From Thermoplasmata archaeon (GTDB taxonomy: Archaea > Thermoplasmatota > Thermoplasmata > Sysuiplasmatales > Sysuiplasmataceae), in assembly GCA_021796175.1 (NCBI GenBank), contig JAJYOM010000004.1, positions 1 through 29,865 on the forward strand: 29,865 nucleotides of DNA. The letters are read 5' to 3'. The position numbers and the translations under genes are program-made. Positions within the stretch are counted from its first letter, which is position 1, and each line of letters begins with the position of its first letter. Shown here one piece after another: positions 24,115-29,865 of the stretch. The notes beneath the pieces were generated by a model, which was not told the DNA's origin, did no database searches, and saw nothing but the letters and a program-made list of their open reading frames with translations.

Positions 24115-25161
24115 TCAAGGCGGGTTCGAACCGTACGGAAAGGAAGTGCCATTGTACCAAACATGCATATCAAACCCGCCATAGTAATTAGTTCCTCCGA
24201 GCCAGATTAAATACCAAACCGGGTATGTATTTGAATTGTAGATAATAGCAGAAACCGATTGTGCGCTTCCTGACGCTACAGACTCTTCGACTTTGAATGA
24301 AACCGATCCAAACAATGGGACACTCGCCTTAAGCCAAAGGGCCGAATCAATTATCTGGGAACCTGATGCAGATTTTGTATAGGTGTACGGATTCGCGCCA
24401 CCTGCTACTTCTACGCTTGCGTTTATATCCAACTGTCTGGAAACACTTAGCGCCTGCCCATAAGTCATGTAATCTTGCGTATTGGCAGTGCTAAAACCAT
24501 CGGATGCTGCATAGGGCTCGACATATGCAACCTTATTGCCAGAAGCGTCTTCAATGGAATAAATGGTCCCCTGGGACCTGTAGAAGAAGTATGGTTGGTA
24601 GTCAGTAAGGCTCGTTGAGGACCCCACCGTTAGATTGGATCCGTAACCAAGACTTCCGCCAATATTTAGGAACCCATAGGCGGAAAGGCTACCACTGTAC
24701 TGAATGCCAAAAGAGATTGTTACAGTGTTGGAAACGGCAAACTTGACGGAATCGTTATTAGGGCTCGTCCTGGGAAATGTGTGAGGATATTCAAACGAGA
24801 AGTTTTCTTGAATGCTTGTTTCCCATACTGTAACCTTTTCATTGTAAACAAAATCTGTGTAGGGAAGTGTAACAGAGGCTAAAAGTGGGCCAGTGCTGGC
24901 ATTCCAATAGTAATCTTCAGTCACTTTCGTTCCCGCACCATTCAGAGGGACATCCCATTGACCTTGATTGTTGGTAGTCGCGTATCCGCTATAAGTACCA
25001 GTGGCTACATATACAACAACGCCTCCCAACCCTGAATTACCTTGATCGGTGACTGTTCCACTATAAACCACTACAGTCTTCGGCGAAGCCAAGGCGCCGG
25101 TGGCTGTAGACAATAAAATGACGCTAAAGATGCCCAGTGCCAAGTACACTTTGGCTACCAT
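24115..25161 (-). CDS. Secreted protein with an N-terminal carboxypeptidase-regulatory-like domain
   Basis: The protein has 348 residues. A signal peptide, VYLALGIFSVILLSTATGAL, is followed by ASPKT (possible cleavage after ALA). Residues about 32-100 are a carboxypeptidase-regulatory-like sandwich (YSGTVTDQGNSGLGGVVVYV, then TTNNQGQWDVPL). The rest is strand-rich, serine/tyrosine-rich and without a membrane anchor, ending YNGTSFPYGSNPP. It lies 35 bp upstream of the propeller gene on the same strand, so the two may be an operon. A TATA box (25185-25192) sits about 27 nt before ATG 25161, fitting a leaderless start. Function unknown. Confidence 0.75.
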   Translation of the reverse strand: MVAKVYLALGIFSVILLSTATGALASPKTVVVYSGTVTDQGNSGLGGVVVYVATGTYSGYATTNNQGQWDVPLNGAGTKVTEDYYWNASTGPLLASVTLPYTDFVYNEKVTVWETSIQENFSFEYPHTFPRTSPNNDSVKFAVSNTVTISFGIQYSGSLSAYGFLNIGGSLGYGSNLTVGSSTSLTDYQPYFFYRSQGTIYSIEDASGNKVAYVEPYAASDGFSTANTQDYMTYGQALSVSRQLDINASVEVAGGANPYTYTKSASGSQIIDSALWLKASVPLFGSVSFKVEESVASGSAQSVSAIIYNSNTYPVWYLIWLGGTNYYGGFDMHVWYNGTSFPYGSNPP

Positions 25162-25184
25162 TAGAAACTAAAAATATATCATGC

Positions 25185-25192
25185 TATTTATT
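25185..25192 (-). promoter_or_regulatory. TATA box for the secreted-protein gene
   Basis: aataaata on the minus strand, centred 27 nt before ATG 25161. A second AT-rich run (gatatattttt) lies closer to the gene. Confidence 0.5.
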
Positions 25193-25330
25193 CTTAACTC
25201 CCACTATTAGGGAATAAGTTTGTGCTCTGGTGCAGAGCGAGTTTTCTTGGCTTCTTCGGCACTTCTGTCACAATCATCTATTAAACGAGAAATATCCTAG
25301 ACCGCCACCTACAATCTATAGATTCCCATG

Positions 25331-25466
25331 TTAATTGGGCAACCATTTCCATTTCAAATCTGACTGCTTGAGATGTCTCTCAAGCAGTCCGGGACTCTTC
25401 CGCAGCCTCAGCATCTCCCTCTTCACCCTGTGAGTCAGCTCATTGCTGTCATGCGCGGTGAAATTG
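25331..25466 (-). pseudogene. IS256-family transposase, C-terminal exon after the group II intron
   Basis: Once the intron (25467-27398) is removed, the frame of the IS256 transposase runs on directly: TYELRQM-FNFTAHDSNELTHRVK, ending KQSDLKWKWLPN at a stop at 25331. The join falls inside a codon (tt|c, Phe) and keeps frame, which confirms that both intron edges are right. The C-terminus is basic and helical, as usual in the family. Confidence 0.75.
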
Positions 25467-25505
25467 ATAGAGTAGACGACAGGATTTCTCCTGCCGCCCC
25501 TCGTC

Positions 25506-25538
25506 GAACCGTACAGGCCCATTTCGGGCATACGGCTC
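25506..25538 (-). ncRNA. Group II intron domain V
   Basis: A 33-nt hairpin: gagccgta at its 5' side pairs with tacggttc at its 3' side, around a gaaa tetraloop (cccgaaatggg). This is the catalytic core of group II introns. Domain VI follows at about 25470-25500 as the hairpin ggcaggagaaatcctgtc, ahead of the 3' splice site at 25467. Confidence 0.85.
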
Positions 25539-25549
25539 ACCGGTAGCCT

Positions 25550-26821
25550 TCATCTGACCGCTCCTGCTCTCTTTGCGTACGGCGTGGCCGGTGGTGGCCT
25601 GTCGAGTGTGAGGCCACGCCGTTCGAGTTTCATTCTCTTTTCTATGTGTTTGCGCTGTTTCCACCGGCTGAACATCCTGCCGATGGAGAGTTCCGCGTAG
25701 TCGTGTATTTCTGTGAATGCCTGTGTGCTCATGCCGTGCCTGAAATACTGGTACCATCCTGTGATTGTTCTTGTTACTGCCTGCTTTGCAGCGTATGGTG
25801 TTGTCGTTGCAAGATTCGATTTGTTCGTCTTCTGTCTTATGCTCTCTTTGATGCGTGTGCGTGCTCTACTTGACGGCATCCATCTCGTGACCCTCTTCCT
25901 TCTCCTTCTGGAATAGTGCCTGGCGAAGTGGAAGCCGAGGAAGTCGAACCCCCGTTCCGCCGTTGTGAGCCTCGTCTTCTCCACGCTGAGCTGGAGCTGG
26001 AGTTCGCCCATGATTTCTCTGAGCAACTCCATCTCCTTCTCCATGCTGCCCATGCCGAGGATGACGAAGTCGTCGCAATAACGGATGAGGTGCGTTTCCG
26101 TTGTGTGTGCTGCACTCTTCCACCTCTTGTCGAGATGGTCGAGGTAGATGTTGGCAAGGAGCGGGCTGATTGGGCTGCCCTGCGGTGTTCCTGCCGCGGT
26201 GTAGCTGAATTCGCTGCCGTCCATGATGCCGGCATCGAGAAATGAGCGGATGAGCGCCAGTATGGTGCCGTCCACAATCCTTCTCGCCACTGCCATCATG
26301 AGCGGGTGCTTTGGAATGTTGTCGAAGCATCCGCTGATGTCCGCGTCTATGACCTGTTCGCAGCCGAAGTTGAGGTACTTGACGACCTCGTCTACCGCAT
26401 CGTGCGCCGACCTGTCCGGTCTGAAGCCGAATGAACAGTCCTCGAAGTCTGCCTCGAATATCTGCTCAATGACAAGTTTGACCGCTGTCTGAACGACCCT
26501 GTCTTTGACAGTAGGGATGCCCAGTGCCCTCATCTTTCCGTTCGACTTGGGTATGAGCACCTTCCTGACAGGTGATGGTCTGTATGTGCGCTGCTTGAGT
26601 TCCTGTGCCATGTTCTGTATGAATTCCTCGCTGTTTTCTATGTCCTGAATGCGTACATTGTCTATCCCATGTGTGCCACCATTTCTTTCGACCGTGTTCC
26701 ATGCCTCCCTGAGTATGTCGGTGCGACATACCTTGTCACAGAGTGCATGGAACCTACGTTTCCCGTCTGCCTTTGCTGACAGATAGAGCGTCTCGCGGAA
26801 CATGCGGACTTTGTCATCCAT
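25550..26821 (-). CDS. Group II intron reverse transcriptase/maturase (ltrA-like)
   Basis: The protein has 423 residues. Reverse-transcriptase blocks in order are RPSPVRKVLIPKSNGKMRAL (81-100), SFGFRPDRSAHDAV (130-143), VIDADISGCFDNIP with D161 (157-170), AAGTPQGSPISPLLANIYLD (209-228) and the active site YCDD at 248-251. The usual A of YADD is C here. The thumb/maturase region follows, with FLGFHFARH, then ITGWYQYFRHGMSTQAFTEI. There is no HNH endonuclease domain, so mobility would use target DNA nicked otherwise, such as at replication forks. The stop is only 12 bp before domain V. ggtgt upstream of ATG 26821 could serve as the ribosome site. Retron and DGR enzymes were considered and rejected because of the intron RNA around it. 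Confidence 0.93.
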   Translation of the reverse strand: MDDKVRMFRETLYLSAKADGKRRFHALCDKVCRTDILREAWNTVERNGGTHGIDNVRIQDIENSEEFIQNMAQELKQRTYRPSPVRKVLIPKSNGKMRALGIPTVKDRVVQTAVKLVIEQIFEADFEDCSFGFRPDRSAHDAVDEVVKYLNFGCEQVIDADISGCFDNIPKHPLMMAVARRIVDGTILALIRSFLDAGIMDGSEFSYTAAGTPQGSPISPLLANIYLDHLDKRWKSAAHTTETHLIRYCDDFVILGMGSMEKEMELLREIMGELQLQLSVEKTRLTTAERGFDFLGFHFARHYSRRRRKRVTRWMPSSRARTRIKESIRQKTNKSNLATTTPYAAKQAVTRTITGWYQYFRHGMSTQAFTEIHDYAELSIGRMFSRWKQRKHIEKRMKLERRGLTLDRPPPATPYAKRAGAVR

Positions 26822-27398
26822 GTGCTACACCTTCCGGTGACATAGGACTGCCCCCTGTTCCGTTCGACGCATGGCTAAAGCGGGGATCCTTCGCATCCCT
26901 TCCCATTGCAGGAAGTTCATTGCTACTACTCTCCCCTCTGACTTCCGAAGGTGCCTTGCGTGCCCTTTCACGGGTTGCGTTTATGGGCACGCTTACGCAG
27001 ACTGACGCCAATATGGCTGCTGCGACACATTCATCGGATCTCCCGTCTTCCACTGAACAACCTTCCCGACATGCCGTGCCTGCTACACCGGAACGCTCCG
27101 ACAACCAGACCGCATTATCGGTTGAGGGATACTGCCTTCGACAGCATGTTAAAGTCTCGGCGCGTTCACTCACCGCATTGCTGCGGGTAAGGCTCACGAT
27201 GCTACATCTGACTTCACTGTTCGTTACGGCCTGCCGGTCTGCGTAGGGATACCTGAGCCAACGTGGGTTCGGTGTCTCCCGTTGTCGACCTGCTTCGAGT
27301 GACACTGTTACCAGTTCACCCTTGGTCCTCGCTTCATGGTTCGCGGTTCTTGCCATGTTGAGACTTCCACTCTCGGTTGCTCATTCTCGACGGCGCAC
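26822..27398 (-). ncRNA. Intron 5' RNA, domains I to IV
   Basis: This is the structured pre-ORF RNA, 577 nt. It begins gtgcgccgtc and carries gagcaaccgagagtgg. A 180-aa open frame (26814-27356, minus) lies across it but is composed of intron RNA and was not called as a gene. Confidence 0.7.
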
Positions 27399-28204
27399 AA
27401 CATCTGCCTCAGTTCGTAGGTGTTCGAGGAGACAGTGGCCACTGGTCTCCTGAGCCACACGTCGTTCCTGTGCTCTATCTGGATATAGTAGTTGATGTCC
27501 AGGGAACGCCTGGAGGGGAAGTAGCCGCCAAGGTCGTATCGCATGCACTCCAGGCCGGCATTCACCGATTCCACCGAATTCGTCGTGTATATGTTCTTCC
27601 TGACATCGCGCGGGTACTTCAGGAAGGCAGTGTAGTTCTCCTTCCTGCCCCTCAGCCTCTCTGCGAGTTCGCCGTTCTCTGTCGAGACAGCATCCGTGAT
27701 GGCATCGAACTGTTTCACGCCCTCGTCCATCCCGTGCGCATTGAAGAAGAGGAAGAGCCTCTCCTTCACATCCGAATAGAGCTTCCTCGACAGGTGCCTC
27801 TTCAGATTGCGCTTCAGGTGTATGCAGCATAGCTGGTGATCGCTGTAGGGGTAGAGTTTCGCAAGCACCTCCTTCAGCCCCGAGAAGTCGTCCGTGACGA
27901 AGACGAGCACCTTCGTCGCTCCCCTGGATATGAGGTTCTGCAGCACGTCAAACCGGTGCTGCCTGTTCTCCCCGCCCTCCTTCACCCAGTATCCGAGTAT
28001 CGACTTGTGCCCCTCGAAGTCAACGCCTATGGCGGTGAATATGCTCACCTCCTTCATCTTGTCACCGTCCCTGAGCCGTGCATGGTATGCATCCATGAAC
28101 ACCGCGAACAGCTCCCGGGGAAGGGGCATCCTCCTCTAGTCCTCGAGGCGCTCATTGACGACTGCGCATATGTCGTCAATCTTCTCCTGCGTGGACGTGG
28201 CGTT
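27399..28204 (-). pseudogene. IS256-family (mutator-type) transposase, truncated and with an in-frame stop
   Basis: The DDE core is clear: LPRELFAVFMDAYHARLRDG (first Asp), KVLVFVTDDFSGLKEVLAKL (second Asp), DHQLCCIHLKRNLKRHL and IYTTNSVESVNAGLECM (Glu in the TTNxxE motif). Reading upstream from the ATG at 28129, the frame extends as NATSTQEKIDDICAVVNERL followed by ED, then TAG at 28136-28138, where the family has a conserved Trp; one change, TGG to TAG, explains it. The N-terminal part is missing at 28204, next to the IS21 element, and the C-terminal part is cut off by the intron. The gene is inactive three ways: truncation, stop and intron. The intron alone would be removable by splicing. 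Confidence 0.82.
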
Positions 28205-28301
28205 CTAAATTTTACCATCTTCGGCGGAGACAAATTGAGCAAGAACGGCGGCGAATTCTTACCACCCTTTCCACCTGCAGTGGAGAGCTGGTGGTTTGAA
28301 C

Positions 28302-29507
28302 ATGCTGGAAGCGGAGGAGTGGCATTTGTTTAAGGAAATGAAGGAACAGGGAATGAGTGTGAGCGAGATGGCGAGGCAGACAGGGGTGAGCAGGAACACG
28401 GTAAGGAAGTACCTGCTGTCCGGGGAACCGCCTGTATACGGCTCCACAGGAAACGGCAGACTCTCTATCCTGGAGCCTTACAAGCCGTATATCAGGGAGA
28501 GGATTGAAGGGTACAACCTCTCGGGCGTGAGGATACTGGAGGAGATAAGGGCAAAGGGGTATGCGGGAGAATATACGATACTCAAGGACTACTGCCGCAC
28601 CATACGCAACGACATGAGGGTGAAGGCGGTGTGGCGCTTCGAGACCAAGCCAGGCGAGCAGGCGCAGGTGGACTACGGCACATTCGGTCCCATACTCATA
28701 GACGGCATCCTGCTGCGCCTCTACTGCTTCGCGATGATTCTCGGCTACTCCAGGATGCGCTATATCGAGTTCTCCACAGACATGAAGACCGAGACGCTCA
28801 TCAGGCAGCACACGAACGCGTTCCGGTATTTCGGCGGGTACACGAGCGCCATCCTGTATGACAACATGAAACAGGTCGTGCTGGACAGGAAGGCGAAGGC
28901 ATCCGATTCCACCTTCAACCCGCTCCTCATGGACTTCCTCGAGTTCCACGGCATATGGCCAAGGCTCTGCCACCCGTACAGGCCGCAGAGCAAGGGCAAA
29001 ATCGAGAACACGATGAAGTACGTGCGCGGAGACTTCTGGAGCGGCAGGACATTCACGTCACCGGCCGATGTCAACGGCCAGGCGCTCCAGTGGTGCGACA
29101 GGGTCAACGGCGAGGTGCACAGGACAACCGGCGAAATACCGTTCGACAGGCTGAAACTCGAGAAACTCAATCCGGTGCAGGGACACCCGCCGTATGCGAT
29201 GAAGCTCACGGACACCAGGAAGGTGTCGCGCGACTGCTATGTCTCCTACCTGGGCAACCGCTATTCTGTGCCGTGGAAACACGCGGGCAGGGAAGCGTCC
29301 GTCACGGAGCTCGGCGGCAGGCTGTCGGTGACAGTTGACGGCACGGTCGTGGCTGAGCACGCAATGCTCCAGGGCGGCGGAAGGATTTCCAGGCAGAAGG
29401 AGCATTTCGACGGTCTTCTGAAAACTGTCAGGGAGGGGAACCTCAGGCAGTATGCGGACGTGGAGAAGAGGAATCTGGCCGAATACGACACGCTGGCGGG
29501 TGAGTGA
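28302..29507 (+). CDS. istA: IS21 transposase IstA
   Basis: The protein has 401 residues from ATG 28302 (an in-frame TTG at 28296 would add two). An HTH (MSVSEMARQTGVSRNTVRKY) is at about residues 20-39. A retroviral-type DDE domain follows with D126 (QAQVDYGTFG), D189 (AILYDNMKQV) and E237 (SKGKIENTMKYV), numbered from TTG 28296. The C-terminal part has YVSYLGNRYSVPWKHAGREA, typical of IS21. It cuts and joins the element ends together with the IstB ATPase. A ggtgg run before ATG 28302 could be the ribosome site. The gene is intact. Confidence 0.93.
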   Translation: MLEAEEWHLFKEMKEQGMSVSEMARQTGVSRNTVRKYLLSGEPPVYGSTGNGRLSILEPYKPYIRERIEGYNLSGVRILEEIRAKGYAGEYTILKDYCRTIRNDMRVKAVWRFETKPGEQAQVDYGTFGPILIDGILLRLYCFAMILGYSRMRYIEFSTDMKTETLIRQHTNAFRYFGGYTSAILYDNMKQVVLDRKAKASDSTFNPLLMDFLEFHGIWPRLCHPYRPQSKGKIENTMKYVRGDFWSGRTFTSPADVNGQALQWCDRVNGEVHRTTGEIPFDRLKLEKLNPVQGHPPYAMKLTDTRKVSRDCYVSYLGNRYSVPWKHAGREASVTELGGRLSVTVDGTVVAEHAMLQGGGRISRQKEHFDGLLKTVREGNLRQYADVEKRNLAEYDTLAGE

Positions 29508-29508
29508 C

Positions 29509-29865
29509 ATGGACCTTGTCTACGAGAGGGTTCACAGCTCGCTCGAGGGACTCGGCCTGAAGACGATGAACTCAATGATCGACAGCGTGCTGGCCAACGC
29601 AGGGGACAGGACATTCATGGAGGTGCTCGACGAAATGCTCAGGATGGAGCTGGAGGCGAAGGGCTCCAGGCGCATGCAGATGCGGCTGAAGTTCTCGAGT
29701 TTTCCTGCAAGGAAGGCAATGGAGGATTTCGACTTCAAGTTCCAGCCGACGATAGACAGGAAGCTAGTGGACGAGCTCATGACTATGCGCTTTGTGCACA
29801 ACACCGAGAACATCGTCTTCCTCGGCCCTCCGGGTGTCGGCAAGACGCACCTGTCCATCGCACTG
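29509..29865 (+). CDS. istB: IS21 helper ATPase IstB (partial)
   Basis: 119 residues are visible before the window ends. The N-terminal helical domain reads VYERVHSSLEGLGLKTMNSM, followed by FSSFPARKAMEDFDFKFQPT, a signature of IstB. The Walker A motif GPPGVGKTHLSIAL is at the very edge. It is an AAA+ ATPase that chooses the target and activates IstA. ATG 29509 overlaps nothing; it starts one base after the istA stop, so the two are coupled. Confidence 0.93.
   Translation, partial: MDLVYERVHSSLEGLGLKTMNSMIDSVLANAGDRTFMEVLDEMLRMELEAKGSRRMQMRLKFSSFPARKAMEDFDFKFQPTIDRKLVDELMTMRFVHNTENIVFLGPPGVGKTHLSIAL

Larger units (their letters stand above)
25467..27398 (-). mobile_element. Complete group II intron inserted in an IS256 transposase gene
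   Basis: About 1.93 kb on the minus strand. The 5' end is gtgcgcc (27398-27392), matching the GUGYG rule. The domain I block gagcaaccgagagtgg and aagtctc follows, typical of bacterial and archaeal group II introns. The reverse transcriptase lies at 25550-26821. Domain V (25506-25538) and domain VI follow, with the 3' end ctactctat fitting the AY rule. Removing it rejoins the transposase frame exactly. With an intact reverse transcriptase and domain V it may still splice and move. Confidence 0.88.
28208..29865 (+). mobile_element. IS21-family element, left part (cut by the window end)
   Basis: istA and istB are adjacent on the plus strand, as in IS21. The left edge is placed where the IS256 remnant ends (about 28208). 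No clear TG...CA terminal repeat was found, so the edge is approximate. The 28208-28301 region is non-coding and may hold transposase-binding repeats. Confidence 0.7.

Noticed and set aside
25550..26821. Retron or diversity-generating reverse transcriptase
   Set aside because: Domain V, domain VI and intron-type 5' RNA surround it, and the maturase region is present; there are no template/variable repeats.
26814..27356. 180-aa minus-strand ORF upstream of the reverse transcriptase
   Set aside because: It spans the intron's structured 5' RNA and overlaps the reverse transcriptase start; no protein motif.
28136..28138. In-frame TAG in the IS256 transposase read as pyrrolysine
   Set aside because: The position is a conserved Trp in the family, one base change from TGG, and the gene is already truncated and interrupted. 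No pyl gene or downstream insertion element is present.
15337..28215. 12-bp match gtaaaatttaga at 15337-15348 and inverted at 28204-28215, both at transposon edges
   Set aside because: Dozens of inverted 12-mer pairs are expected by chance in a window this size, and the match does not extend.
1..29865. CRISPR array, tRNA or rRNA
   Set aside because: No regularly spaced repeats, cloverleaf-type sequence or conserved rRNA blocks were seen in the gaps between genes.

Overview
The window looks like an accessory, transposon-rich stretch of an archaeal chromosome, most likely from the Thermoplasmata. The evidence is indirect. There are large secreted or membrane-anchored proteins with many N-glycosylation sequons and the 'FxExxLPxGxxW' repeat that I associate with Thermoplasmata surface proteins. 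TATA boxes lie about 27 nt upstream of start codons (leaderless genes). Wing-helix and HxlR regulators are archaeal in type, and there is a DUF2080 transposase-associated protein, a family common in archaea. The species cannot be named from the sequence alone.

Layout. 1-530: the 5' (RNA) part of a group II intron, minus strand, without its reverse transcriptase. 709-3710: two minus-strand surface/secreted proteins. 3717-9275: a three-layer nested transposon. The outer element (33-bp terminal inverted repeats, DUF2080 protein plus a zinc-ribbon DDE transposase) is split by an inner element (27-bp perfect inverted repeats, 9-bp target duplication). The inner element is split in turn by an IS110/IS1111-type element with 11-bp subterminal repeats and a 3' non-coding segment suited to a bridge RNA. 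Removing the inner layer on paper restores a continuous 602-aa reading frame.

9294-15282: ordinary chromosomal genes: a winged-helix protein, a cytoplasmic HtrA-like protease with one PDZ domain, a small proline-rich ORF, an NRAMP-like transporter with altered metal-site motifs, acetoacetyl-CoA synthetase and a membrane-anchored surface protein. 15300-16620: an IS with an intact IS5/IS1182-like transposase. 16795-21248: a possible leaderless small protein, a cysteine-rich CWC protein, diaminopimelate decarboxylase (lysA), a GNAT acetyltransferase divergent from an HxlR regulator across a shared TATA box and palindromic operator, and a tandem pair of paralogous unknown proteins. 21598-25161: a decayed transposase, then two more surface proteins (one a YVTN-type beta-propeller) on the minus strand.

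25331-28204: an IS256-family transposase remnant carrying a complete group II intron (25467-27398) whose removal rejoins the frame. 28208 to the end: an IS21 element (istA complete, istB cut by the window edge), which abuts the truncated IS256 gene.

The window is best read as a landing zone where elements repeatedly insert into one another between surface-protein genes. The outer transposon appears to have separated one surface gene from its own promoter. I found no CRISPR array, tRNA or rRNA.
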